The position numbers and the translations under genes are program-made. Shown here in pieces: positions 1 to 14,400 of a DNA stretch of 64,000 nucleotides. The notes below the pieces were generated by a model. The model had not been told where the DNA came from and searched no databases. It saw nothing but the letters and a program-made list of their open reading frames with translations. Each line of letters starts with the position of its first letter. The first letter of the stretch is position 1. Where the stretch lies: NCBI GenBank assembly GCA_008933995.1, contig WARS01000051.1, positions 2,418,001 through 2,482,000 on the forward strand, written 5' to 3'. This DNA is from Datnioides undecimradiatus (lineage: Eukaryota; Chordata; Actinopteri; Lobotiformes; Datnioididae).

Positions 1-354
1 TTTTCTTGCCATAGTTAACAATAGAACTGTGGGCTGTTGGAACAAAGTGAAGCTACTCTGGGGGTATTCAGTGTTTTTTGGCTCCACTGGATCCAAAGTA
101 AACACGTCTTTAGTCAGCTGATGAAAGAAAACATTTCAGTGTCACCTCTCGGTTTGGGGGGTCCATCAGTGAGCGGGTGGCTCTGATGGGAAGATGAACC
201 TGCAGCCCCTGCCACAGGAGGGCGGGGGGCAAAGGCTCGTCATCTGTCAGCCACAGTGAAGAGCGGACACAACAAAGCCGCACACAGCCAGGAAGTGTTC
301 GTCTCCGTGCAGCAGAGTGTTGCTGACTCTGCATTACACCTACTCTGCCTGTAG

Positions 355-446
355 GTTCCAGCTGCAGGAGGAGGAGGAGGAGGAGGAAGCTGCACAGGGA
401 CTCCAGCAGCTGAGCGGTGCTGTGTGTGGAGGGGGAGCTGCGGTGG
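355..446 (+). other. Possible plus-strand exon, Glu- and Gly-rich
   Basis: A pyrimidine-rich tract ending in CTGTAG lies before 355 and a GGTGG|GTAAGG donor follows 446. Between them, one frame is open and reads FQLQ, a run of seven Glu, then an Ala/Gln-rich segment ending in GGGAAV. I do not recognise the protein. No second exon was found to join it to, and the GGA repeat could give an open frame by chance. Confidence 0.2.
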
Positions 447-2783
447 GTAAGGGGTGGGTAGATCTACACCTGGGACACACAGAGACACAGAGGAGCAAGG
501 TTAGGGTCGGTCTTATTAGCAATGCGATCACTGATCAATGACCGAGTTGTCAATATGTCAATGCAGCTGATAAATGAGCCCGGCATTAAGCGTTCAATAC
601 ACCAAACTAATTCACCTTCTCTGAGAATGACGAATTACAGCGAGCACAGTATTTTACTTTGTGTGCTTTACTTATTTTTAACCTTCATGTGCTCTCAAAC
701 AGCAGCGACAGTAAAATCCCGTGCGGACCGATCCAAACTTGTGTGATTCAGTTCCCGTGAAGCGTCACACACCTCGACTGGGATCGCACCCACTCAACCC
801 AAGTTACATATCAAAAGTTCGGGCGTTCAGGGCACAGAGGGGAGCAGTTGCACGTTGGTTTCAAAAGAGTAAATCAGCCTAATGTCGATGTTTGTCCTCT
901 AATTGTCCTGCGGTAGAGGACTTCCAACTATTGTTGTCACAGCTAATCACTCTAATGGCTGCCCCACCACAGGCGATGCCCCGGGAAGACCTCTTTAACA
1001 GAGAGATGAAATGTTTTCAGCCCCAGAGTCTGAACCAGGAAGTGAAGCTGATCAGATGTAAAGGCTGTGAGAGGCTGCTGCCTGATGAAGCTGAATTTTA
1101 TGAGAATAAACTCTTCATATACAATAATCATGGATGATTTATAAACTCAAATGTCATTATATTTAGTTATCATTACTTATTTTGTCATGAATATTTGCTT
1201 TTTCTGACTTTTAAACCAGGAAAAGTAATAAAATATGTGCAGAAGTGGGGTTAATTGGGAAAACTTAAAAGTAACAATAGGTACACTACATAACACATGA
1301 AGCAGCAATGTGAATATGCATATTATACATCTTCATACTGAATGCTACACAGAGCAGAACTGATAAAACAGTGATATGTGAGCGCAGCAGTCTGCTGGAT
1401 GCAGCCGCGGTACAGTCGAATGTTAAACGGCAGCTGTGAGACCGGAGCATGACTCGGCGATTACTCCCTCTGGCTGATTAAAGGTGGGCAGGGCGCTTTT
1501 AGATCTCTCAAAAAGTTCTTTATTAGCTATTGTGAATTGGCCAACAGGTGAAGGCTCTCCTCTGAATGAGGACTGATTACTGTACTGATGCAATCAATGC
1601 ACCCTGCCAAGTGGGCAGGACCCTCTGATGACCAAGCACAGCTACGTGAAACATCAAATGCCTGAAGGAAAACAGCACACACAGGGTTGGTGGGAATTTC
1701 ACAGGCGCCGATATTGTTTTCTCACGGCGGGGCCTGTTGATAAAAATGCCTCGTTTCAACAATATTGAATTTCTATTTCACAAATGTTGGGAGATAATGA
1801 CGCCGTGAACTCATTTTTGAGATTCATTGAGCAATAATGTAAAAATTTGGTCTGCGTGGAATCAGACGGTTGCTGTGTAAACCATATGGGAACATTTATT
1901 ACGGCAAACGAATCAGCTGTTTGTTGGCATCAATCAAAGAATTACTACAGCGCGGAGAGGAGCGTCTCATCTGCGCTCAGATGCTGCAGACTCCTCACAG
2001 ACACAGGGAGGCACAAAACCCCACCACCTACACCTCTGCACAACCCCTGGGCAGCCTGTCTGGGCGATGCTGGGCCTCTGTTTGTCTTGTAAGCAAAGGT
2101 ACCAATCAGGCAGAAGCAAAATATAACTGCTTTAAAATGATGTTTACTTCTACTTCCACTGTTGAGTTATTGCATTATTTTAGAAAAAAAACAAAGACTT
2201 AAAGCTGCAGTGTCGAATGTGTCTCCCCCCTTGTGGCGGTAAAGTAATCAAAACACTGCTGACGCATGTTAATGACACATTAACGAGTTCCAATTTACAA
2301 ATTACTGTCTCCTACCCTGTAACTAAGGTAGCTCCCCCCTTCAGCTATGAAGAACCAATCATGTCAAACTCAACTCTGCCAGTGCTCCGTGGCTGGAGTG
2401 TCACACCAGACGCCAGATCTGTGAACTCATTCGGCTGGATGTGTATGAACTTAAGTAACCTCAGCTATAACTTTGAGGAACACTTCTCATTTATTACATC
2501 TTCAGTCTCATTTCCACAGGTCAGACAGCCACATAATGTGGAGGAGACTCTTATTTGAATGGAATATGAACAGCATTCATATTTAACGATTAGCTTCTGA
2601 TGCTGCTGCTGCTCAGATGAGACAAAGCGCGGTGCAGCCGAGAGTGAAAAGTGATAACTTCCCCAAAGATCAAACTGAACCCAGACTTACATTTAATTAA
2701 GAGTCGGTTAAAAATGCAGTGTTGGCAGATACAAATGCTAGCAGGCACACTGCAGGAGTATTCACTGGTCTGAATCACTGTTA

Positions 2784-2840
2784 TACTCAATTCAGTTTTA
2801 TTTGTATAGGGCCAAATGATAACCAAGGTTGTCTTTACAT
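2784..2840. repeat. Common teleost interspersed repeat fragment
   Basis: The stretch starting CAATTCAGTTTTATTTGTAT, followed by a GGGCCAAATGATAACCAAGG-type sequence, resembles a short repeat that is very widespread in teleost genomes. Only a fragment is present, with no coding content. The identification is from memory of the motif. Confidence 0.45.
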
Positions 2841-4324
2841 GTATACATGTCTTTGTTTATTATCAGCTAAGATGTGGCTTTGCATTCAAAGCACCTGGTC
2901 CTTAGTTTTCATTTGTGCTGTCACAAACCTAGAACTGATCCAGGATCATAAATGCCATTATATTGGTGGCTACAAGTGCATCACTAAAGCTGAGACATGG
3001 CAACATTATGGCAACAAAGTCTGACAGGGCCAAGGAACCTGAGCAGTCAGCTGATCTAGAAACAGGCCCATAATTTAGATGAGCTTATACATTATTTTAG
3101 GTTTAACTTAAAGTTCATACATCCAAAAAGTTCTAATAACCTCAGTGCACAGGCAAACTTTGTGCTTGTTTAGACAGACATTGAGCTCTGTTCTGTCAGC
3201 AGACCTTTGGAGCGGGTTATCACAGCAGTGTTCACACTACAGGCTCGTTTGTGTTGATGGGGGACAATGAAATTCAATCAGGGAAGTTTGATTGACAGAT
3301 CCATGAGGGACTATGATATTATATGATGAGGGAGAATAGTAGTAATAAGTGCCACAGCAAAGTAGTTGATATTGGAAAGACATCTGACAAAGGATATCAT
3401 GATTGCACTTATATGATTAGCTAACGCAGCCTTGCTAATTGATGAGATGTATTCTGCAAAAGCAAAGTTTGCAGCTACATCTCATACTTCACCTTTACGT
3501 GTGAAAGGGTTTAGTTCTTCATGGCAGAGTCCTTGTTCCTGCTCGGACTCTTTCTTTTATCCAGCCCCTTGGAAGAGTCCAAATCTGACTGTTTAACTAA
3601 CTGTCATCATGGTAATGGTACTAGCGACAACCATTGCTAGATCTTTGGGTTACTGAAGGTGACTGTAACACGATCAGACCCAGCCAAATGCTGTAGACTT
3701 CACCCTGATAATACGATCAGACGGCTCAAGGACAAGAACCCTAGTTCCTCTGGTAGAAACACACACACACTGCTGCTGGAAACTTTCCTTCAGTGGGTCA
3801 GGAGAGCACGAGTTGTATCTTCAACTGTGGCATTAAAGGCAACGTTGCAATGAAACCATATAATTCCAATGGTGTCAACCTGATGTGTGGATTTATATCT
3901 AAGTGATTCCTGTGGTCCAAAAATCCCAGACTGCTAGTGTTCAACTCCTGCCTCAGCACGGACTCCACAGAGGTGACTCAGACTGAAGCAGGGATATGCA
4001 AAGCATGCCTCGGTGGTTTCTGTCAGAGAGACGGGCAGCTCGCAGAGGCGGCCTGTCGATTGTCACGCTCAAACCTGGCGTAATGAGGTGAGATGGTGCT
4101 TGTCCACACTTCTTTATCTGCCCGTTCACACTGCTTCTATTTCATCCCTCCAGCTCCTCTTTGTCCTGGAGGGAGGCTGAGCTTTAAAGCAGTGGCTCTA
4201 TGTAGATAAAGGATGGCTTCGTCGATCCGCATTAGGCACACAAATCTCGTTTTGATCAGAATTAGTGACAGGTGCTGATATGGATAGATCACTGGTGGTG
4301 GAATGAGATAAATAACGTCCTCCT

Positions 4325-4330
4325 TTTATT
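4325..4330 (-). promoter_or_regulatory. Candidate poly(A) signal of pced1a
   Basis: TTTATT on the plus strand reads AATAAA on the minus strand. It lies about 240 bases past the proposed pced1a stop codon at 4569-4571, which would give a short 3' UTR. The motif is common by chance. Confidence 0.35.
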
Positions 4331-4568
4331 GCTGCGAAACCCTGAAGCTGTTTGAATCCAAGCTGATCCGTTCTCAGTCACCTGATCTTTACACTACTAG
4401 CCAATAGGCATCCTAGGCTCAGTATGAGCTTCCCACTGTGGTCTACATGCTGCTTTTTGGAGCTTCCAGCCCTCACAGAACACAGCACAAGGGCATTAAA
4501 CAGAAGATTTGGGAAGACGGTACATTGGTTGACATATGGATACCCATAAAACTATTCTCTGTGTACAT

Positions 4569-4765
4569 TTAGAGATATGAACAATAGCTCCGATCAGCCA
4601 TATCAGCACAGCTCCTAAAGCTTCTGTATGTGGAGTTGTAGTAATTGGGATTATTCATTGCAACTCTTCCACAGCACAGGTTGGAGACGTTACCATAGCG
4701 GTGTCCAGCAGGTTGATTGGCGAGCTGTCTCGGCACCGGCAGCGGTCTGGTGTGTGCTGCCCATT
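4569..4765 (-). CDS. pced1a: pced1a proposed terminal coding exon
   Basis: An acceptor AG at 4766-4767 after a short T-rich tract fits the one-base phase left by exon 5. It restores an open frame of 64 residues to a TAA at 4569-4571. The junction reads PPEQ-EWAAHTRP, which loosely resembles the acidic-Trp-Ala segment after the esterase domain in mammalian PCED1. The tail is rich in Asn, Tyr, Ser and Arg. Phase and stop fit well, but the acceptor is weak and another exon could lie between. Confidence 0.45.
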
Positions 4766-7700
4766 CTTCCACCAGCATTCAGGACAAAAAACAGCATTCT
4801 TTAGACTGAAGTTCCAAATCCTTTTAACAGTATACATTCATAATTCATTGCCTTGTGTAAACATACAAACAGGAGAACATTATTTGAAGGCATTTCAAAA
4901 TAAACACAAATCAGTCTTTACTGCAGAACTTCTAAATTGGATATAAATTATCAAATGTTATTTCATTAATTTTAATTTTACATAATTACTGTCTCAAGAG
5001 CTCTCGCTAAATATTGTGCAACCTTTTGAATTTGTCCTTTTAAGCCTCAACACAGCAAAAACAACATAATGTCCCTGAACCAGTTTTGAACTCTTTAAAG
5101 CCGCATTGCTTTTAAAGAGTAAATGTGCATTTCTGCTGGCAACCGTTGCTCCCAGGTCATGTGACACACCCACACAAACACTACGGCCACCTGGTGGACA
5201 GACAGACAGTGTATGTTACCTGAGTTTGGTGGACCCAGCTGAAACCAGCCTGATCTGAAGTGACTCTGCCGGTACTGGTCCAGGCCATGTCTCTGGAATG
5301 GTACTGAGATAAAGACAGTGTAAAGATCAGTTGTGTATGTGAATGCTGGTCCAAGCAGTCACCAGTGTTATGTATCCTGTATATTCTAACTGATCCCTAA
5401 CCTCTGAATGAAACTGAGTCCATCAGGGGTCTTGGGCCGGGCCACCCAGGTCTGATTCTGTGGTGTCCAAAGTCTTCTCTGTAACCCTGAAGAACTACAT
5501 ATTCAGACATCATTATACACTGTGTCATGGTTTTTGCTCCATGCACACAGTTCACACACCAAAGGTATCACTTCACACTTGATGGCCAAAATGAAACATG
5601 GACTGTAGGTGTGGACAGTGTCCAGAAAAGGTGCAAATATTCAAAAACAGTCTAGCAAAACCGCACAACAACTGGCTACTGTACTGCCAGCTGACTGATT
5701 CCCCATTAAACTGGTGTATGGTACAGCCAGGAATGATGGCATGGAAGCTTACGGAGATGTACGACCTCGAAAGTTGGGCAGGTGACAGGTAGGATGGACA
5801 CAATTATCAGACAACTCCCTCGTGGTGATAACTGAGTTGATTGCAATAATATCCCACCTTAAATTCCACAACTGAGGGATTTTTAAGTCACCGTTCATAC
5901 AAACAGAAGGTAAATTAGGTTTGTTTCCATCAGCTGGACTGAGGAAAATACACTGTCTACATGAGTACAAGGTTAGAATGTCAGACAACAACATGGGATG
6001 AAGCTGCTTGGGCCGTCTAGACCGTACTAGTATTAGGGTGGGTTCTGTTGTTTCGGCTCAGATGAGAGCTCATTTCTTGCCATCTGGAGCGAGATGATGA
6101 CAGAGAGGTGGCAGGAACAGGTCTCTTGATTTATAGCAGCGACTCTCTCCTCGGGGCACAGCGGTGCGCGTGACAGGTCTGGGGAAAGTTCCGCTGGTGA
6201 TCATTTACAGTCTTTTGCCGCTTCACTCCAGTCACCTTAGACTCAGTTTAGATTTGTTCTGCAATGCAACTGGACCCAACAGCCGACCTGTCATGTAAGA
6301 TTAACTACACCGTTTAGTTGTGCATGCATTTTCATCACTTATTTGTTGCACAAACTGTTTTTGCATACTTGGTCTCCTTTTTTTCATCGTGTCAGGAAAA
6401 TTGTTTTTTTGCAGGTGGCATCCTCTTTTTAGATCTTTTCTTCATTGCGTGTGGGTTGCTCTTACAGATATGGAGGACACCCTTAATACTGCAGGAACAT
6501 TGTGGGTCAAGTGACAAGGTTTTCTATGAAAAGGAAAACTATTCTGGTGCTCTGGCTGTGAATTAAGTCATCGTGGACATCATCCAAACTTCTAAAGGCA
6601 GCTTTCAGAAATCAGAGTAGGGAGTTTTCACCAGAGTGAAAACCTTCCGCTGATATCCAGGCTGGTCAGGTCAGGGAAAGGTCTTCCTTTCAACAACAAC
6701 TCAAGTATTGATAAGTTGAAGAGCACAATCAATATGGAGTCAATAAGCCGTGAGAGATGAAGTCGGACTGAACCATGTTCCATTTGAAATCAAAGGCCAA
6801 TAACATGTCAGACGGCTTTCTTTGCACTGACCTTGTTCTGGAGGGGAGGGGGGGTCATGCAGGTCTACTCCCCAGGCGTCCGCGACGTGCTGCAGCAGCA
6901 GGCTGCTGATGCGTCGATGGGCCAGCGCGTCCCAGTGGATGCCGTCTGGCATGCGGTGCTGCAGGCTGAGGCGGAAGTGGTAGTGCAGGTCCAGGACATC
7001 CAACCCGTAGGCTTCCGCCAGGCGGCTGCTGTAGAAGTTGGCTTCGATGATGTCATGGCACAGCGTTGGGCTCAAGTGGCTCACCTGTTGTGGTTCAGTG
7101 ATGCCATGTGATTCAGCATGCACCCAATCACAGACAGCCATGTTTTCTGCTCTAAACATCTGAATCTGGTCAATCATTGTTTATTAATTCAGTTACATTC
7201 CAATCATGTGCAGAGCAGAGGACTGACAGGACAAGCACTGAACACGCTAAATGAAAGTGAAACAAAGGTTCCTCCGCTCTGTTTATGACTTTAAATATCT
7301 TGGCAGGATGGACTGTGGTTACTGAAACAGTCTTTAATCTGCGAAACAGGTGGGGAATAAAGTTTTCCAGTTGTCTTGCCAAAATTGTTTTTAAGTTTCT
7401 TCTTTCCCATCTGGGAAAGCAGGTGAATAAAAAGCTTTGGCAGGTGATTCTTACTCAGTATCATTTTTCTGTTTAGCTGTTGCGATATTAATTGCTACGT
7501 GTATCTAGGCGCTCCACTGCACCATGTACCCCGTGATTTGTTGGGGTTTGACCCTAAATAAAAGGGTACATCAATTAAGGCACTGTAATCCAAGCTAACA
7601 TACTGATCAGACAAGCATATGCTACTGAGTTTGTTAATGTCAGGCCAGGTCTGTCAGGATAACTTTGCTGCTTGGAGTCCATCTTTTATGACGGCACGCT

Positions 7701-10700
7701 GGGCTTTTTTCACCGCGCAGTCTTTGAGAGATGTCGCTACTACTTCTACCACATATACAGCATACTGTGTTTTCAAGGTCGAATAAGAGTCCTGAGAAGT
7801 CATGAAGGCCGGAAAGATGGATCAAGCGATGGGCTATTGTTTAGCATCTAACTAGGGTATTTGAAAGCATAGCTGCCTGATACTTTACTTGCTCCGGGGG
7901 CTTCAGAGGCAGTAAAGGAATGTGAGATATCTTCTTGACAATCAACTGTGTGGACATGCAGTAACAAATGTGGCAGTCATCACTGGGTGGAAACATTTTG
8001 CTACAGGCAAGGGTCTCGAGCTTACTGTCAAGCTGGCATTACCAATATAGGTTGGTTTAATTGTATCATATATTGTCTTCAAGAGATTTGCCTTTAGGGA
8101 AGTGATCAGGCTGTGTACTTAAATGATTATGTGCTATGTATGTATTAGGCACAGCTCTGACACAACACTGAAAAGCTGAGAAAGTGTCATGTTGTCATGT
8201 GATCAGGTCCAGATCATTGGCCAATAATGAAAATCTAAGTTGTGCTACTGAACTGTGCAAACAACCCTCCCCCAAAAAAGATGCTTCATTCAATGACCTG
8301 AGTCTCTTAACGCACCACTACTGCTGCATGCTGCACAGTCATTACTGCGTTTCGCATTAAAGCACCCTAACGGAAAACTAATAACACATTTTTTCATTTT
8401 TTGTTTTTACATCTGAAAACCAAATCAAGTTAAGCGCACTGCTCTGGCACACCGCGTCTCCCCCACAGCCAACAGACCTCCCTCTGCAATGCTAAACCAA
8501 AATGAGCTGACTGGTTTCATTTAGATCATACTCAAATGTAAAATAAGGGACTGGTTTAGATAAGAGCTGCAGTAGAATTCTGTTCAATGAACAACATCTA
8601 ATTTTATATAATAAGTCTGAACAATATTTGGAATATTCGTACATCAGCACCCAACAGTTCAACCCTGAGCATGGCGTTGGAAAACTGTTGGAAAACAGCT
8701 AACGGCTTTAAACAGATTAAAAAAAAAAGAACTTAGACAATTATATTTAAGTGTTGTTTTTGTTAGCAAAAATGTCTTAAATCCATAATTGTCATTGCGG
8801 GGGTATTCTGTGTGGATCGGTGATTGAACAGCAGCTTTATAAAATGTGAAAGGTGAAGGAGTCTCAGTGCTTCCTGAATGTACAGAGCATGTTTCACATC
8901 AAAATCCTCAAAACAGGCACTTCAGACGTGACACCGGGGAACGGCAGGGTCCTCCGACAGCTTGCCGGATGAAAGCATTTTAACTGAGATTAAGCCTGGC
9001 ATCGGGGCGCTGAAGCTGTTTTAACACTGTGGATTCTCCACTGTGTTACAGCCCGTCTCGTGGAGGCAGCGATACCCTGACTTGCTGAAACTGCAGCTGT
9101 TTAAGACTTTCATAGGTTTTACAATCTGCCTTGGATCAGCCTTCCTCTGAATCCCAGAGAGTACATCGATGGGACGGGATTTGTATTTTGCATGGATATC
9201 GCCAGAATACAAAATAATAAAAATCATAAAAAGGTTACCGCCTCTCACTCAGAAGCCAGAAACTCATTAATTCCATCAAAGCCAGTGTCCGGTGTTAATT
9301 AACAGATAAGAAACTCTACACCTCAAAACCCACAGGTTTGAGAAAATCGCTATGGTCTCACACACAAAGATCTAAGGTCCAAGCTAATGTTGGAACATGA
9401 CAGAAAAGTAAGAATCCCGAGACAACCCAATCTCTTTACATGCTTTATCTCTTGATTCCACAGTGCCAATATGCAGCTGCTCATTTCCCACTTCTCTGGC
9501 TGAAGGCGCTAAAGTGAAATCAGCTGGTGCAGTGTTTGGATTGGATTGAAAACCTGCGGGCCAACGGCTGAGAGATGCTCACTTCAGGCACCAAGAATCC
9601 ACCCTTGATCTTCTTGGCAAGCGGCATGGCCAGAGTCCACAGGATGAGGCAATCGTGGCAAACAACGGTTTTGATCTGGCCAAAGAACTTGTGGAGGTTC
9701 TCTTTGTACTGTTCCAGACACCCCAGGCCGTACCTGACATAAAAACATTTGGAAAACCAGGTTAGAGAAAATAAAGCCAGTGGACTGAGGTAACCATTAC
9801 TAGGAAAGTCTTTTTGGATTATTAGTTGACTTATTTCCATCTTTTTGTCTAGGATTCGGATGTGCCATGTGTCAGGTTTGTGACACGCAGACATAAATCC
9901 TCTAAATTGATTTAATCATTGCTTCCCACATCTTATGAGGGTAATAAATATTGAGTTAAATGTGAATTATTAATTCATTTAAATAAAACTGACTTATGAC
10001 CAGTGGTGTGCGGTGTGCTTTAGATCCAGAAATGCACTATAAACTGCTATACATATATATATCAGTGTCTCCATCACCCATCAGTACATTCATCTGAGCT
10101 GCGAGGCACGTAGACAGTACAGTAAGGAGAGCTTTCTTGTCTCATCCATGACTCATCCATTCATCTGCACAGTGAAAGCTCATTCTTGGACAGATCAATA
10201 AACAATCAATGAACCTCACTGATGGGTTTAACTGGTCCTCATAGCAAACACCCACAGCACAGGGGAACCCTATTGCTTCCTGGGTCACAGGCCGGAGGCC
10301 AGATGAGTCAAGGTGCTAGAAGCATAATGGGGCTAAATCCAATCTGTGTAATCAGCGACAAGCAGTGACATCACACCATCATACTCAGCTTGGTGCTCTG
10401 ATTCCTGCTGGATAGAATTATTTCTACGGCAGCGTCCCTGTAGCAAAGTGTGTTTCTGTCAGGCTGTGCTACTCCATATGTGAGAGGGGTCGTTCAAGAT
10501 TTGTCTCCAGGGGAAGATGTGAAGATAAATGTCCTCAAGTGATGTCACACGAGTCAGCGTTGGCTTGGGTTTGAAGATGATGAGTTTGAAAATCTGGAGG
10601 TGTGGAATAGACCTCTTGCTATTCTTGTGCATCAGAAACACAATATGTGACCACAACATTGACATATCACCTTTGTTGGCAGCCAGTTTCTTATTCACAT

Positions 10701-11444
10701 ATCCAGTAGACAGAGAGCAGCATTATCATTCCTTTGGAGATAGGGGCTTTTTAAAACACACAATGGATTGAATGGATCAGATGAAATGAAGAAGGCTGAT
10801 CCCAAATATCAGGCACTAGAAGTTCAACAGTGCCGTAGGACCTTCTAGTTTTAAGCCAGACTAGTTTCTAGATTCTAGCCAGACCACGCAAGGTCTTCTA
10901 GGTTATAGTTAGATTTTAAAGTCTGTTATCTGTTTTACTGGAAGCCAGTGGAGGACAGGAGGACGCTGTGGGACCCACAACTAGTTTTAGTTTTCAGTGT
11001 AGCCGCTACACTTACTTGTTGCACCTGCATTAAAGGACTAGGGCATTACATCACAGCAGGCAGTCAATGAAGTGAAAGAGCTTCAGTCTATCGTTACATA
11101 TCCATGCACAGTCTGATGTTCTGCTCCAACGCTCGACGTATAGTTCAATAATTCCTCCTCCCGGGCAGGAGAGGGGATCTTTTCCCGGAGCAGAAATGTG
11201 TATCAGACGGGAGAACAACAGGACGGAGCTCGTACTTGATTTTCCTCCGATGGTGGCTGCTTGAGCGGTCCCATTCAGTGTACATGTAGTCTGTACATAA
11301 TTAATCACACACTCATCTCCCTCTCACTCCGCCTGAGCCCGAACAAGGCTCAGCTTTAATGAAATTTATACCAAACAAATGAGTGGAGGACGTGGGGTGT
11401 GCGGCGGCAGGCGTGCGTTCCGTCGAGCCAGAACAAAAATCTGG

Positions 11445-11480
<36 letters not shown>

Positions 11481-14400
11481 CATGATAACTAATGAAACAC
11501 GGCTCTCAAGAGATCACTCTCACTGTCACTGTCAGTGCAGACGCTGCGTGGAGGACTTTGGGGGTTTTTGAGTCTGCAGAAATGAAGCTTGTGTGGAGGC
11601 TGAAGCAGGGAGGCAGTGACAGCTCATGGTGTTCTGCTGTTTTAAAAGCTTGTCAGGAGCTCTAAAGGACTGGGTTTGAATAGTCTGTCGGCAGAGGCTT
11701 GCACGACACAAACTGCGTTCAATTATACAGGCACATAAGCAACTTTGGAATCATATGGTAAAATAATAAACGTATTAGATAGCCACCAACTCAGGACATC
11801 AGCTGATGAGATAACTTGGACAAGATCAGCCAACAGAGTTCACACTGACATGATCACATCTCATCAGTCCAGATCAGTGTTTATTCTCTATTCAACCCCC
11901 TTCATGCTGTTTTACTTTGACAATCACATTCTGGCTAGTTTCAGGCTCCTCACTTCCTGTCCTCCTGCCCCGCCCTGAGGTGTTTCCCCTGTGCCACGTT
12001 GTCTCCTCCCACTCAACAGTCTGTCGGTCCTTCCCTGCATTCCTTTGAGTGAGTTTTCAGGTCAGCTTTGTCCTGATCAGCACTGGTGACCCTGATTGAA
12101 ACTAAGGATTGAGTCTTTGACAACGGTTTCCAACTGAGTCCACGCCTGGTCTCAGATCTGACACTGACGTACTGTACACAGGGACAATCTTTGTACACAT
12201 GACAGGTGATGTCAGACGCAACCACGTGCAGCAGTTTCATGTAATGTGAAGACGTAAAAGCTACAGCTAAGTATCTTTGTTTGCTCATTCATGACATCAT
12301 ATATAGTCCTGGTTATGTCAAGTGGTCATATTAAAGACATATCGAATAATGTCAAGTTGTATAAGTGACTGGGATACACAACATTCATGAACACTCTTGC
12401 GTGTTCCCGACAGGTGCCGCATGGTGGCTATGATGTTGTCCTGTCAGACTAATGCACGTCCCTTTCTGAAAACAGTTAATAAGATTCACAGTGTTACAGT
12501 CAGGTAACTGTACGTGAACCAAACTTTCAATTAAATGTGTTGTTCCAGTATCAGCGGGAGCACACCGAGCAATATTTGTCAGTGAGGAGGAGGACAGGTG
12601 CTGCGAGTATATGAACCGACTGGCACAGGGAGTGGATGATAACAGTCTTTCCCCAACAATAAGACCAAGACAGACACTGTTCAATCAACAGGAACCACCA
12701 GGTGCATTCCAGTGGGACTCCCGTTACTCCCTTTAAGTCAAACTGAAGCGAAAATTTTTTTGTCTGCTACAACAAACATATCTGCTCTGTAGCTCATTTG
12801 TCCTTTCTTCTCCTTTGAGGAAAAAGCCAGAAACCCAAAGGGAGAAATGCATAAGCCTATTTAATATTCTAGCTCGCCTTGTGGTGTCCCCTCTGTTTGC
12901 ATGAGGTACATGGAAAGGTAGGTTATTTCGACACAGCCAATCAAATCTTGCACAAAGCACCACAACTTCAGCTCTCTATCACAGGCGGAGCAGGCGGCCA
13001 CGGCGAGCCAGGCAGCAGTCCGCTACACAACACAACAAAGCCACGGACTTTGAATAATAATCCTGCTGAAGTCTCCTCCAGCTTGCAAACTTCGACACAC
13101 TTCTTTTCCCTGCACCAAATGTGTGCCGCTGCTCGTGTCAGACAGGTGTTCTCTGCTGCAGCACACTGCACAGCATGTACATGTATGTACCTGCAGATGT
13201 CATTTACCATGCCATCATGCTACATCTGTCACAGCGTCGCCATCGGCTAAGCATGTGAGTCAAACTGGCAACGGCTCATAGTTGTGTAATGGACATGTGT
13301 CCTACAAGGCCACCGTACCCCTGTCAGTTGTGAACTGGGAGAACTTGAGCGCAGTCCTGGCTCAAACTACTTCGATCTGTCTGCCTCGCATTGATAACAC
13401 AAATATTCCACTCTTAACGTTATTCCTCACCAGAATAGAATAAAATGGTTTAAAGTCTCTGCTTCTGTAACAATAATGCATTTATTGATTGCGCAGATAA
13501 TACAGCCGGGAATCACAACAATAACTCACAACAATGAACCAATCCCATTGTTTTGCTGGGTGATATGGACAAAACCAAGTATCACAATATTTCTGGCCAA
13601 ATAACTTAATATCAATACTGCAGCAATAGTGTAGGGATGACAATATGTCTGCACACTGAGATGTATTATAAATAACCATCACTAATGTGGATATGATGAT
13701 ATAAAGTGAGTAAAGGCAAAGAGAAGGAGCACTAGAACAGTCTGGTGAGTCCAGTAAATCACATCACTTCACTTATAATGCAGCAAACAAAAAAAAAGTT
13801 ACATATCACTGTTACAAAGCACAAAGATGATATCTAGTCTCGGATCATGATACTGATATGAGGTGCGATCAAAAATGTTGCTGTTACGCGACCACTCTGT
13901 AAAGCTACCCATGCGCAATTCCACACTGTCACCATTGACCTCAAACTTCAGCAGAAAGCAAACATTAAAACCTGGATGAACCGCAACCTTTATATGGCAG
14001 TGACCAAACGGCAGCCTTAGCAGTGGAAAAGCCATCAGTTTCAAAACAGGTGTGGTGCACCAGATCAGAAGGACATGGTTTTTCACTCCTACATTTGTTG
14101 TGCAATGTGTATTCACCCCCAGGGTCAGACTGTCAGCAGAGAGCTCTGCAGCATTGTTCTGCGGCATCTGAGGGAGAAAATGCAGCTCGAACAACAACAA
14201 CCGTGCTCAATATCGTCTCGGTTTTCCATCACGGCACATCACAGTGCTCTGAAAACCCTCCCCAACTCACCAGATTTGGCAGGAGCGGCCTCTCTCTCTT
14301 CTCCGAAATGAAATGAAAGCTGGTGGGACAATGTTAAATATGGTGCTTTATGAAGTTACATAATGGGACTTTCTAGGAAATGGTCCAAGAGAAGCAGGAG

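Larger units (their letters stand above)
1..4320. other. Intergenic or unassigned left flank
   Basis: I recognise no conserved coding exon here. Visible items are a GGA-rich stretch near 367-389 inside a possible exon, a short ORF at 892-1137, and a piece of a common teleost interspersed repeat near 2784-2840. The rest is AT-rich non-coding sequence. It lies downstream of the 3' end of the minus-strand pced1a gene. Confidence 0.5.
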
